This document shows positions 35,670-45,015 of a stretch of 58,856 bases of DNA, in pieces (position 1 is the first letter of the stretch; every line of letters begins with the position of its first letter). The notes beneath the pieces are model-generated. The model ran no database searches and was not told where the DNA came from. It was given only the letters and a program-made list of their open reading frames with translations. The position numbers and the translations under genes were made by a program. The DNA comes from Bacteroidales bacterium (GTDB taxonomy: Bacteria > Bacteroidota > Bacteroidia > Bacteroidales > JAADJA01): assembly GCA_021740645.1 (NCBI GenBank), contig JAIOZL010000030.1, positions 1 to 58,856 of the forward strand. The letters run 5' to 3'.

Positions 35670-38537
35670 ATGAAGAAGTCAATATCCCTTTTAACTTTTG
35701 CCTTTTTATTTTTATCTTTTGTTTTTGCGCAGCAAGGCATTATCCAACTCCCGGCTACGGGGCAAACCATTAGCTATTATCCTGGAGATGATGGTGATTT
35801 GCAGGTGGGCGTACCTATCCCTGCCAACTGTTTTATCGACAATGGTGATGGTTCTGTCATCGACTTGTTTACAGGTTTGATGTGGATGAAAGATGCCAAC
35901 CTCATCGCTACCAAAGATCCCAACTTCGATCAGGATAGAACCCCTGGCGACGGCGATATTGACTGGAAGACAGCACTGGATTACGTTCAATTACTGAATG
36001 ATGAGAATTATCTGGGCTACAACGACTGGCGATTGCCAAATCTCGCAGAACTCCGGTCGCTTGTTAACCTTGGTGTCCCTGATACTGTTTTTCCGAGTGG
36101 TTATCCATTCACAAACTTGCAGGATCTTTATTGGAGTTCTACCACCTCCGAAAATTTACGCAGCCTGGCAATAGGAGTTTTCTTGCGGGAACATTATGCC
36201 CACTCCAATATCATCAACCCGGCAGGTGAAACTGAGGAGTTTGCAAAAGACCCGGACATTACAGGGGCCAATTACTGGAAATATTATTGTCTTCCGGTAA
36301 GAAGCACAGGCAACCAGGGCCAGGTTGAACTCCCGGCAACAGGCCAGTTATATACTTTTTACCCGGATGACGATGGCTTTTTAAAGAAAGGTACGGCTTG
36401 GCCTACCCCACGACTGGTTGACAATGATGATGGCAGCGTTAGCGACAGGCTTACAGGTTTAATGTGGGCACAGGATGCAAATTTAATGCTGACACGAAAC
36501 CCTGAATTTGATACCAATCAATGGGTTGACGGGGCCATCAACTGGCAGCACGCATTGGATTATGTTACTTTGCTGAATTCGGAAAATTATTTAGGTCACA
36601 ACGACTGGCGCATGCCCAACCGGAATGAAATGACCAGCCTGGTCGATTTCAGCCGCAAACAACCAGCAATTCCGGAAAGATTTCCATTTTCAAATATGAC
36701 CGGCTATAATTTTGAATATTCCTACTGGACTTCCACAACACGGGCCGATGAAACGGATCAGGCCTGGGTAGTCTGGCTATCTGATGGGATGATGGGAGGC
36801 GGCAATAAACTGGTTTATGAAAAAACAAAAGACTGGCATGTATGGCCAGTAAGAACAGACAGTACGCCATTGTCAACCTCATCAATCAACGGCACCATTT
36901 CACTCGATGGCAATCCCTATCCACGGGCTGAAATAGAATTATCAGGCCCCATCAGTGGATTTATTCGTTCCAACCTGAATGGTGAATTTGAATTCGATTA
37001 CCTGCCTGATGGAACCTATACGGTAACTCCTAAACATAAATACGCCACCTTTTATCCTTTTTCCTGTAGCGTAACTCTTGAAAGCAGCTCAGAATCCTGC
37101 AATTTCACTTCTACCTATAAACGGGCATATGGCTGGGTGGATATCAGCGAAAATTTATTTCCTTATGGGGGAGCAGCAGGTGGTTGCCTTTCGGATATTT
37201 GGTTTATCGGTAATGAAGGCTGGATAACAAATAGCTGCAGTTATGCAGAAATCTATCATACAACAGACGGTGGGGAGACGTGGGATGTGCAGGAACCTTT
37301 GGTGCCCTGCCATGCAATATACATGCTTTCTGAAGAGGTTGGCTATGCAGGTGGTGAAAGCGGTATTCTTTGCAAAACCACGAATGGCGGACAGAATTGG
37401 GACTTTTTTGCTGTGGCCCCTTCGCAAATCCTAAGTATCGGGGTTTCACCGGATGGCTCTATGGGCTGGTGCGGTGGTTCCGAAGGTTACGTGTCCAGGA
37501 TTACTTCTACCGGCCTCGAATCACAGTTTATTACTTACACCGACTGGCAGTCCATCTCTTTTGGATCCAACGATTATGGCTGGGCTGTGAGTTGCTTTGG
37601 CAGGAAGATGATCTATGAGAATAATGCGTGGACGTTCTATGGTGGTGCACAATATTTCCCATGTTATAGTGACATTCAATTCACCGGGCCCAATTTGGCA
37701 TGGACAAGTTTTGGAGGGAAGATGATGCGGCTCCACGATATGATATTGGAAACCTTTTATGAAGATACCACACAAAGCATACAAGGTGTTTTCACTCTTA
37801 ATTTGGATACGGTGTGGGCAGTAACCACTGGAGGAGATATTCTGGTCACTTCACAGGGAAACGCTAATATAGCTCATTTCAGTGCCGAAAATGTTGCAGA
37901 TGCATGGCTTAGCGAAGTTTTTGCAAGCGATGCACACCATGCCTGGGCTATTGGAAATAACGGATCAATATATCGATACGGAATTTTGGAAGGATTTCCT
38001 GCCGGACAGGCTAATATCCTGGATTTTGTGGTAGATCAGCAGGTGGCGCCGGCAACAGTGAATTTTACAGCCCAAACCATTCATGTAAATGTACCCGCTG
38101 GAACTGACCTGACACAGATAATACCAGAAATTTATATTTCAGCGGGTGCTTCAGTTGACCCACCTGGCGGAACCCCGCAGGATTTTACCACTCCTGTTAC
38201 CTATACCGTAACTTCTGAAAACGGCCAGGTAGTGAAAGATTGGACGGCTACAATTAGTTTATCTGATAAAATAAAGGAGAATCCCACTACTAAATTTATG
38301 GTATTCCCTAACCCAGGAAACGGAATATTTGAGATTGCGGGATCGGCCTATACGAATCGTAGTTGTGGGTTAGAGATTTATAATATATTTGGTAAAAATA
38401 TAATTACACTTTGGGCTGACTTTGATCATGCTGGAAAAACTAAACTCAACATTAGCTTTCTGCCCTCAGGAATTTATTTCATCCGTTTAATTGCAGAAAA
38501 TAAATCAACGACACAAAAAATTATTATAAGTAAATAA
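35670..38537 (+). CDS. T9SS-sorted DUF1566/YCF48-like propeller protein
   Basis: 955 residues. A signal peptide (MKKSISLLTFAFLFLSFVFA) is followed by two DUF1566 (Lcl C-terminal) domains, recognised by paired motifs DNGDGSVIDLFTGLMWMKDA with YNDWRLPNLAELRSL, and DNDDGSVSDRLTGLMWAQDA with HNDWRMPNRNEMTSL. A carboxypeptidase-regulatory-like domain follows (GEFEFDYLPDGTYTV), then a YCF48/BNR-type propeller (HTTDGGETWDVQE, KTTNGGQNWDF, GSNDYGWAVSC). A domain like the one in the previous gene (DFVVDQQVAPATVNFTAQT) and a T9SS tail (FMVFPNPGNGIFEI ... PSGIYFIRLIAEN ... KIIISK) end the protein. DUF1566 is often found in fimbrial or surface proteins. The two genes are probably one transcript. Confidence 0.88.
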   Translation: MKKSISLLTFAFLFLSFVFAQQGIIQLPATGQTISYYPGDDGDLQVGVPIPANCFIDNGDGSVIDLFTGLMWMKDANLIATKDPNFDQDRTPGDGDIDWKTALDYVQLLNDENYLGYNDWRLPNLAELRSLVNLGVPDTVFPSGYPFTNLQDLYWSSTTSENLRSLAIGVFLREHYAHSNIINPAGETEEFAKDPDITGANYWKYYCLPVRSTGNQGQVELPATGQLYTFYPDDDGFLKKGTAWPTPRLVDNDDGSVSDRLTGLMWAQDANLMLTRNPEFDTNQWVDGAINWQHALDYVTLLNSENYLGHNDWRMPNRNEMTSLVDFSRKQPAIPERFPFSNMTGYNFEYSYWTSTTRADETDQAWVVWLSDGMMGGGNKLVYEKTKDWHVWPVRTDSTPLSTSSINGTISLDGNPYPRAEIELSGPISGFIRSNLNGEFEFDYLPDGTYTVTPKHKYATFYPFSCSVTLESSSESCNFTSTYKRAYGWVDISENLFPYGGAAGGCLSDIWFIGNEGWITNSCSYAEIYHTTDGGETWDVQEPLVPCHAIYMLSEEVGYAGGESGILCKTTNGGQNWDFFAVAPSQILSIGVSPDGSMGWCGGSEGYVSRITSTGLESQFITYTDWQSISFGSNDYGWAVSCFGRKMIYENNAWTFYGGAQYFPCYSDIQFTGPNLAWTSFGGKMMRLHDMILETFYEDTTQSIQGVFTLNLDTVWAVTTGGDILVTSQGNANIAHFSAENVADAWLSEVFASDAHHAWAIGNNGSIYRYGILEGFPAGQANILDFVVDQQVAPATVNFTAQTIHVNVPAGTDLTQIIPEIYISAGASVDPPGGTPQDFTTPVTYTVTSENGQVVKDWTATISLSDKIKENPTTKFMVFPNPGNGIFEIAGSAYTNRSCGLEIYNIFGKNIITLWADFDHAGKTKLNISFLPSGIYFIRLIAENKSTTQKIIISK

Positions 38538-38851
38538 ACCAACAATGTCTGATGTATGGGATAATTTATCCCTTTTTCCGAAATCGGAGAATATTCCAGG
38601 TATCCGATATTTATCAACAATGTATACTACGCTGTACTTCAACTAGTTAGATTTCTTAAAATCGGACTGGGCTGCTTATTTGTTGATAACTCATTTTTAC
38701 ACCCTCCTATATTACTATTTATCAACGACTTACAAACTTTGGTACAGATATTGAAAATTAGATGTAACCACAAGATGATAAGTGGATGCAAACTACAATA
38801 AAAATAACGCCAACATCTCGAATTGAACACTTAAAATTGCTCAAAGCAACT
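38538..38851 (+). promoter_or_regulatory. Intergenic region with three DnaA-box-like nonamers
   Basis: 314 nt without a gene, AT-rich. TTATCAACA occurs at 38611-38619 (+) and on the minus strand at 38681-38689, and TTATCAACG at 38719-38727 (+); these differ from the standard TTATCCACA box at one or two positions. The cluster could bind DnaA, as an origin element or a DnaA-controlled promoter of the downstream gene pair that ends in dnaN. No dnaA gene, strand switch or clear unwinding element was found here, so this stays tentative. Confidence 0.3.
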
Positions 38852-41800
38852 ATGAGGAAATATGGCTATTATGCACTCGTAATCCTTGCTATTCATACTT
38901 TTTTCTCCAACCAGGCTTTATCGCAGGAAGAGGAGATTATTGCAAAAGCAGAAAATTTATTTGAAGCCAAAAGCTACCAGGAAGCCATGCCGCTTTTTGC
39001 ACAATTAGTGAGTGTACATCCTGAAAACGGGGAGTATAACTACAAATTCGGAGTATGTACCCTTTTTGGTAACCGAACCGACCGCAGACGGCCTATTCGC
39101 TATTTAAATAATGCACTAAAAACAATGGGTGATAATCCCGAACTGAATTATCATTTGGGTATCGCTTATTACCAGAATGAAGAGTTTGCCAACGCCATGA
39201 AATTTCTGAATTTATATCTGGCAACACTTGATCCGAATTCTCCTTTAAGGCCTCAAATACTGGAAAAAGTAAATTGCTGTCTTAATGGTTTAACACTTGA
39301 ACATGCAAACCTCATCGGGGAAATATTTTCAACCTCAGAATTTCAGAAAGATAATTTTCACAGGGCCTACCGTGCCGATGAATTTAACGGAACCCTTATT
39401 CTAAAACCGGATATTTTTGTTTCCCCGGCTGAAAAAGGTCAAAATCAAAATAGCTTCGTGTATATCTCGGAGCCAAGGGGTACATTGTATTTTTCGGGTT
39501 ATGAAGGAAACAGTGCCAAACAACGGGATATATTTAAGGTAACGATGACCGAAGAGGGTGAATGGGGCAAACCGGAGAAAATCTCCGATGTGGTTAACTC
39601 CAATTTTGATGAAGCATACCCGGTTTTAACCGATTATGGTACAACTTTATATTTCTGTTCAAAAGGCCATAACTCTATTGGTGGGTATGATATTTTCAGA
39701 ACTAAATTAGACAAGGAAACACAAACGTTTAGTAAACCTGAAAATCTTGGAGTTGGCATAAATTCACCCTTTGATGACATCCTTTTTATTCCGGATGCTA
39801 CCGGTGAAGGTGCTTTCTTCGCATCCAATCGTGATAACCTCGAAGAAGGGATTAATGTGTTCAGGATACGTTTGATAGATAATGCATTTGGTAAGGATCA
39901 GATATTGGCAACTACAGGCTTTGAGTCGAAATTAAATATTGGTGGAGGGGATAACAACCCTGACAATTCCGGCAATTCAACCCAGCTTAACAACCAGGAA
40001 AAAGAACCAATAGCCTATGTGGCCAAAACAGAGCAAAAACCTTCAGAAAAAGCTGCCAATCTGTTAAAAGAAAGAACAATAGCCAACAATATGGCTGATA
40101 CCGCTTATATGAAGGTAGCGGAAACAAAGAGCCTTGTTAGAGCACTAACCAATAAAAGAGACAGGGCAAATGCCATTTCTCAGCGAAAAGAAGAAGAAGC
40201 CAAAAATCTTGAAATAAGTTTTGAGCAGGTTATTGCAAAGCTTGGTGAGTTTTCGAATGAGCCCGATTTTGAAAAAGAACTTCAAAAGGCCATTGAGCTA
40301 AAAAATAATATTTTCCAGATCCGCTTCAGGGCCGAAAAAGCCAATCATATTGCATGGAATATTGGCAAACAAATTAAAATAAAGAATACAGAGCTTGAAG
40401 AATTGAAAAAGAAAGCCGGGGAAGTCCAGTCTGCCTCTGTTAAAGGTGAGTTTACGCTAACTACTGAAAATTATGCGGCCTTAATGGAGGCTTACCAAAA
40501 AGCGGATACACTAACCGAATATAACGATTTTATAGTAAGCCTGGCTAAAGATGAATTGGATGTGGATATGCCGGGTTCTGAATTGGCCTTTGCCGATGAA
40601 TACAGGGAGGCATTTAAAAACAATACTTTGCTTGCTGCAACGCAGAAACAAAAACCCGAAGTTGAAAAAATCCCTATCCGTGTAGTGGATAACCGGACCA
40701 GTGTGGCCTCAAATACAATTGAAGCTGTAAAACAGGTGGAGCCCGTTCAGTTTTCTGACTATACTCTTCCAGAAGATAATGAAGAACTTGCTATCTATTT
40801 CTTTGTGGATGCGGTGGAAGCTATCAAACAAGTAGAGGAAATTCATTTTGCCAGCAACCGTTCTGATCTTATCATGGATGATCAGTTGGAAATAAACTTC
40901 AAGGTGGATGGAGTAACACCTATCCGGCTCGTGGAAGAGATTAACCATACTGAATTGGCAAATAATATTCCGCTTGAAGACGAACAGTTGGAGCTTAACT
41001 TTTTCGTCGACAGGATAGAAGCTACTCAGCTGGTAACGCCTGTTGCCTTTGAAGAAATAGCATTTCTATCCGGAATGGAGAATGAAGAAGTGGAAATAAA
41101 CTTTAAAAATGACGGGATAGAAGCCTGGCCAGTTGTATCGATGGTTGAATTCACCGATTTGGCCGCCCATATTACCATTGATGAAACAGAACTTGAACTG
41201 AATACCTCAATAGATAAAACCAATGCCCTTGACCTTGTGAGTGAAGTTACTTTTAAGAAAGATCAATATGCAATAGCAGTGGATGATATCCCCTCAATTG
41301 ACTTTACCATAGATGGTATTGAAGCCATACCCATCGTGGAGCAAATCGTTTTTAATGATTTGAGTGATGTTCTGGAAACAGGAATGGAAGATATAGAGAT
41401 CAACATGGAGATGGATAGGATTCAGCCAATTAATCTGATAGCCCAGGTAAATTTTAAGGAAAAGGATTTCGTTTCTGAAATCGATGATATCCCGGTTATT
41501 GATTTTAATATAGATGGTATTGAGGCTAAACCAATGGTGGAGCAAATTGCCTATAATGAAAACATCAATTTGATTGAGATTATGGAGGAAGAGGTAGTGA
41601 TCAATTTTGATCATGACATGAAAGTAATCCCCCTGGTTCAAGCAGTAAACATAGCTTTTAATAGTTTGGCAGAAATTGATTTTGATGACAATCTGGAATT
41701 AAGCTTCAGTAATGATATGGTAATAGCCAACAGGTTGGTTCAGCCCATCAGAATAGAAGAATATGCCCTTAATATGGAGGAGGAGGATTTGGAGGTCAAT

Positions 41801-42766
41801 TTTGAAAATAATATGGAACAAGCAGTTAAGTTAGTTGAACCGGTACTTGCAAACAATTCACCTCAGGAAAACATGATCATGATTAATGATGTATTGGAAA
41901 TAAAAATTAAAAACGAAGTTAATCAAAAAACAGATGCGATTGCCCTGACAGCACCTGTTCCTTTTAATGATATTGACATTTCTCTGGCCATCGACGAAGA
42001 ACCTGAAATTAATTTCTCAATTGATAAGATACAGGAAGTGGAAGTATTTGCACTTGTTCAGCCTGTTCCTTATAATGAGTCAACCTTCATGGCCTTTGAA
42101 CCATCCGAAGATGATATTACGATCAACTTTATGGCAGATGTTCCCTCTGAGGACAATCTCTTTGCTGAAAATACGCAAGGTGAACTTTCAACCAGCAATA
42201 TTAGCCAGTTGCCCAATATTACACCGGAATTATATTATCTGAGGGAAGCCATTTCAATTGCTACCGACATAGAAACATCTTATAACGACTTTGAAATGCT
42301 GAATAAAGCACTTACTAACCCGGGTGACCTTTCTTATGAAGAGTTATTATTTTCTGCCAGCCTGGCCCAGGACCCGGAAGAGAAGTTAAATATATACAAC
42401 CAGGCCTTTGTACACATTAACCGCGACTGGCGTGCATTTAACAATGCAGCCGTAACAGCATTGAGCTTAAAAGACCTTGATCATGCTGAAGTATTACTCT
42501 ATCAGGCTTCTTTAATTTCAAGCGATAACGGAAAGATCGAGAACAATATGGGAATACTCTCCTGTTATTACAATAAACTGGATGAAGCTGAAAAGCACTT
42601 TAAATCTGCTGTGGAGCTGGGGGTTAATTCAGAATACAACCTGCTGATTGTTCGGAATCTCAAAGGGTCTAAAATGGAGCCTACACCTCAACTAAAAAAT
42701 GAGATGGGTGAATCACATTATTACGAAGTGTTAGGAGATGTGATTGATTACGGAACAAATGAATAA
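38852..42766 (+). CDS. Exported TPR/PD40 protein with about 14 degenerate 33-residue repeats
   Basis: I take the ATG at 38852 (1304 residues) because it opens a signal peptide (MRKYGYYALVILAIHTFFSN...LSQ). An ATG at 38786 would add a 22-residue non-signal extension. Domains in order: TPR-like helices (about 28-150), PD40/WD40-like beta strands (about 190-345: GTLYFSGYEG, TLYFCSKGHNSIGGYDIF, FASNRDN), and a coiled coil (about 420-570, many K/E heptads, KKAGEVQ end). About 14 tandem units of 32-38 residues cover about 620-1100, and TPR helices close the protein (about 1130-1304: AFNNAAVTALSLKDLDHAEV, NMGILSCYYNKLDEAEKHFK). The TPR-PD40 start resembles envelope/T9SS accessory proteins such as PorE, but the OmpA-like peptidoglycan domain is missing. 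The job is unknown; a periplasmic scaffold is a reasonable guess. Confidence 0.85.
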   Translation: MRKYGYYALVILAIHTFFSNQALSQEEEIIAKAENLFEAKSYQEAMPLFAQLVSVHPENGEYNYKFGVCTLFGNRTDRRRPIRYLNNALKTMGDNPELNYHLGIAYYQNEEFANAMKFLNLYLATLDPNSPLRPQILEKVNCCLNGLTLEHANLIGEIFSTSEFQKDNFHRAYRADEFNGTLILKPDIFVSPAEKGQNQNSFVYISEPRGTLYFSGYEGNSAKQRDIFKVTMTEEGEWGKPEKISDVVNSNFDEAYPVLTDYGTTLYFCSKGHNSIGGYDIFRTKLDKETQTFSKPENLGVGINSPFDDILFIPDATGEGAFFASNRDNLEEGINVFRIRLIDNAFGKDQILATTGFESKLNIGGGDNNPDNSGNSTQLNNQEKEPIAYVAKTEQKPSEKAANLLKERTIANNMADTAYMKVAETKSLVRALTNKRDRANAISQRKEEEAKNLEISFEQVIAKLGEFSNEPDFEKELQKAIELKNNIFQIRFRAEKANHIAWNIGKQIKIKNTELEELKKKAGEVQSASVKGEFTLTTENYAALMEAYQKADTLTEYNDFIVSLAKDELDVDMPGSELAFADEYREAFKNNTLLAATQKQKPEVEKIPIRVVDNRTSVASNTIEAVKQVEPVQFSDYTLPEDNEELAIYFFVDAVEAIKQVEEIHFASNRSDLIMDDQLEINFKVDGVTPIRLVEEINHTELANNIPLEDEQLELNFFVDRIEATQLVTPVAFEEIAFLSGMENEEVEINFKNDGIEAWPVVSMVEFTDLAAHITIDETELELNTSIDKTNALDLVSEVTFKKDQYAIAVDDIPSIDFTIDGIEAIPIVEQIVFNDLSDVLETGMEDIEINMEMDRIQPINLIAQVNFKEKDFVSEIDDIPVIDFNIDGIEAKPMVEQIAYNENINLIEIMEEEVVINFDHDMKVIPLVQAVNIAFNSLAEIDFDDNLELSFSNDMVIANRLVQPIRIEEYALNMEEEDLEVNFENNMEQAVKLVEPVLANNSPQENMIMINDVLEIKIKNEVNQKTDAIALTAPVPFNDIDISLAIDEEPEINFSIDKIQEVEVFALVQPVPYNESTFMAFEPSEDDITINFMADVPSEDNLFAENTQGELSTSNISQLPNITPELYYLREAISIATDIETSYNDFEMLNKALTNPGDLSYEELLFSASLAQDPEEKLNIYNQAFVHINRDWRAFNNAAVTALSLKDLDHAEVLLYQASLISSDNGKIENNMGILSCYYNKLDEAEKHFKSAVELGVNSEYNLLIVRNLKGSKMEPTPQLKNEMGESHYYEVLGDVIDYGTNE
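40712..42140 (+). repeat. About 14 tandem protein repeats of the DGIEA...EINF type
   Basis: The repeat unit reads roughly D-G/R-I-E-A-x2-x-V-x-x-I/V-x-F then 10-14 variable residues, then E/D-x-E/L-I-N-F-x-h. Examples of unit starts: DAVEAIKQVEEIHF, DGVTPIRLVEEINH, DRIEATQLVTPVAF, DGIEAWPVVSMVEF, DGIEAIPIVEQIVF, DRIQPINLIAQVNF, DGIEAKPMVEQIAY. Repeats have diverged at DNA level, so they are old. Strongly acidic. Confidence 0.75.
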
Positions 42767-42792
42767 TCGAGAATTTAGAATATAGCTACCCC

Positions 42793-42820
42793 GGCCGTCC
42801 GAAAAGGACGGCCTTTTTTT
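42793..42820 (+). terminator. Rho-independent terminator
   Basis: GGCCGTCC, a five-base loop, GGACGGCC and a run of seven T. It ends the long TPR/PD40 gene (stop 42766) ahead of dnaN. Confidence 0.88.
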
Positions 42821-42946
42821 ATGCTTGTTTTAGGTCTTTGATGTTTGAAACTTTTCAAACAAAACTTTTATTCGTGAATTATCAATTGAAAAAATTAATA
42901 TTTTTACATCGTTGAAAAACAAAGTATAACCACTAAATAAATTAGT

Positions 42947-44068
42947 ATGAAGTTTATTGTTTCAAGTACGGTATTGTTAAAAAACCTTCAGTTGATCAGC
43001 GGTGTTATAAACCCAAGCAACACCCTTCCCATTCTGGATAATTTCCTTTTTGAACTTGAAGAGAAAAGTTTAAAGATTACGGCTTCCGACCTGGAAACCA
43101 CCATGACAGTGAAAGTGGACCTTGATATGGCCGAAGAGCCGGGGGTGGTTGCTGTGCCAGCTAAAATATTACTTGACACACTTAAGACTTTTGCTGATGT
43201 TCCGATCACCATCACCATTAACAAAGAGAATCTTGGAATTGAAATTTCTGCAGGAGAAGGTAAATTTAAACTTACTGGCCAGGAAAGCAATGAATTTCCG
43301 GTTACACCTACCGTGCAGGATGCCACCACAATTAAACTCAATTCAGAAATATTAAGAAGTGCGTTTCACAAAACTCTTTTTGCTACCGGTAATGATGAGC
43401 TAAGGCCTGTGATGTCAGGGGTATTTTGTGAACTGGCACCCGAAGACATTACTTTTGTGGCTACTGATGCACATAAACTCGTTCGCTATAAGCGCAAAGA
43501 TGCAAGCTCCGAAACGATTGCCTCTTTTATATTGCCCAAAAAGCCTTTAAACCAGCTAAAAAATGTATTGCCCGATGATGCGGAAGTGACCATTGATTAT
43601 GACCAGACTAATGCATTTTTTTCCTACGAAGGGATAAACCTTGTATGCCGCTTAATTGATGGCAAATACCCTAACTATGATGCCGTTATCCCAAAAGATA
43701 ATCCCAATGTACTAACCATCGACCGCGCACCTTTTATCAATTCTATCCGCAGGGTAGCATTGTATGCCAATCAATCTACCAACCAGGTGAGGCTCAAGAT
43801 CAGCGGTAAAGAATTAACCCTGTCAGCAGAAGATATTGATTATGCCAATGAAGCCAAAGAAAGACTTACCTGTAATTATGAAGGTGAAGACATTGAAATT
43901 GGTTTCAATTCAAAGTTTTTACTGGATATGCTCAATAATATCGATTCATTTGAGGTAAAGCTTGAAATGTCGGCACCCAACCGCGCCGGTATTTTAATGC
44001 CCGTGGAACCCGATAACGAAACCGAAGATATTTTGATGCTGGTAATGCCTGTGATGCTTAACCAATAA
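42947..44068 (+). CDS. dnaN: DNA polymerase III sliding clamp (beta subunit)
   Basis: 373 residues with the three-domain clamp fold: start MKFIVSSTVLLKNLQLISGV, LPILDNFLFELE, TASDLETTM (domain 1), RPVMSGVFCEL, VATDAHKLVRYKR (domain 2), RLIDGKYPNYDAVIPKDNPN (typical clamp border), and the end LMLVMPVMLNQ. The ring tethers DNA polymerase III and repair proteins to DNA. The gene has terminators on both sides and is thus probably its own transcription unit; dnaA and recF are not neighbours here. Confidence 0.97.
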   Translation: MKFIVSSTVLLKNLQLISGVINPSNTLPILDNFLFELEEKSLKITASDLETTMTVKVDLDMAEEPGVVAVPAKILLDTLKTFADVPITITINKENLGIEISAGEGKFKLTGQESNEFPVTPTVQDATTIKLNSEILRSAFHKTLFATGNDELRPVMSGVFCELAPEDITFVATDAHKLVRYKRKDASSETIASFILPKKPLNQLKNVLPDDAEVTIDYDQTNAFFSYEGINLVCRLIDGKYPNYDAVIPKDNPNVLTIDRAPFINSIRRVALYANQSTNQVRLKISGKELTLSAEDIDYANEAKERLTCNYEGEDIEIGFNSKFLLDMLNNIDSFEVKLEMSAPNRAGILMPVEPDNETEDILMLVMPVMLNQ

Positions 44069-44093
44069 TTCAGATAATACAGATACAGAAAAG

Positions 44094-44116
44094 GCAAGCT
44101 TATAGCTTGCTTTTTT
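44094..44116 (+). terminator. Rho-independent terminator after dnaN
   Basis: GCAAGCT, three-base loop, AGCTTGC and six T residues; located 26 nt after the dnaN stop. Confidence 0.82.
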
Positions 44117-44138
44117 CATTAGAACCAAAAAGCAAATA

Positions 44139-44978
44139 ATGAAGGAAGTAATCGGGAATATGTTTTTACTGAATGGAGAACAAAAAGATGTTTCCTGTTT
44201 CGATGAACATCATCATCTGGTCACTGATTTTCCGTCGGTTTATGAGGTAGTGAGAGTGGAACAGGGAGTAGCCCTTTTCCTCGAAGATTATTATGAACGC
44301 CTCCAAAACTCTATGCGTATTCTGGGAAAAGAAATTCCACTTTCTTTTGATGTGATGAAGAATAGCATTCATACGCTTATTTCAAAAAACGAAATTACCA
44401 ATAGCCCTGTTAAGCTGATTTTTGGGACGGGCGACAATAAATATTTCATGGCCTACCTGATGAAAACCAATCTACCTCAACCTGACGAATACATAGCCGG
44501 GGTAAAAACTATCCTAATGCAAAGCGAAAGGTTTAACCCCAATGTAAAAATCTGGAACGAAAATTTACGCAAAACATCCGTTAAATTATTACAACAAAAC
44601 CAGGCCTATGAAGCACTGCTGGTAAATAAGGAAGGATACATTACCGAAGCCAGCCGGTCAAATGTATTTTTCATCAAAGGCAATCAAGTATATACAACAC
44701 CGGCTGATATGGTACTGCCGGGAATTACACGTAAAAAAGTACTGGAAGTATGCAGAGTTGAGAGTATTCCGGTTTCCTTTAAAATAATCCACCGGGATGA
44801 ACTTCCCGAATATGAGGCCTGTTTCTTAACCGGAACAGCCCGGAAGGTTGTACCGGTAAAACGTATCGGGGAAATAGAATTCGATGCTTCAAACAAATAC
44901 CTCCAACAAATCGCTTTGTTATTTGAAAAATATGTGGCAGATTATATTCTGGGAGCTGCGATTACCAATAAAAACTAA
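44139..44978 (+). CDS. Class IV aminotransferase (aminodeoxychorismate lyase or branched-chain type)
   Basis: 279 residues, the fold-type IV PLP enzyme family. Seen: PSVYEVVRVEQGVALFLEDY with YYERLQNSM (start), the PLP lysine candidate in NLRKTSVKLLQ near 146, ALLVNKEGYITEASRSNVFF (the E-A-S-R-S-N box that holds the cofactor), PADMVLPGITRKKVLEVC and CFLTGTARKVVPV. The start suits PabC-like or D-amino-acid transaminase members; without clear substrate residues I do not name it. A PabC role would fit with folP in the same window, but the two genes are 23 kb apart. Confidence 0.85.
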   Translation: MKEVIGNMFLLNGEQKDVSCFDEHHHLVTDFPSVYEVVRVEQGVALFLEDYYERLQNSMRILGKEIPLSFDVMKNSIHTLISKNEITNSPVKLIFGTGDNKYFMAYLMKTNLPQPDEYIAGVKTILMQSERFNPNVKIWNENLRKTSVKLLQQNQAYEALLVNKEGYITEASRSNVFFIKGNQVYTTPADMVLPGITRKKVLEVCRVESIPVSFKIIHRDELPEYEACFLTGTARKVVPVKRIGEIEFDASNKYLQQIALLFEKYVADYILGAAITNKN

Positions 44979-45015
44979 AGAATAACAATTACTGGCCATT
45001 TCACTAAGACGCTTA

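Noticed and set aside
38538..38851. Firm assignment of the replication origin
   Set aside because: dnaA is absent nearby, genes run in the same direction on both sides from 21.5 to 45 kb, and a strand switch expected at an origin is not seen here.
40712..42140. CRISPR or DNA-level tandem array
   Set aside because: The periodicity is in the protein; DNA units differ greatly and vary in length.
44139..44978. Naming the class IV aminotransferase pabC or ilvE
   Set aside because: Family motifs are clear, but residues that separate lyase, branched-chain and D-amino-acid transaminases could not be judged by eye.
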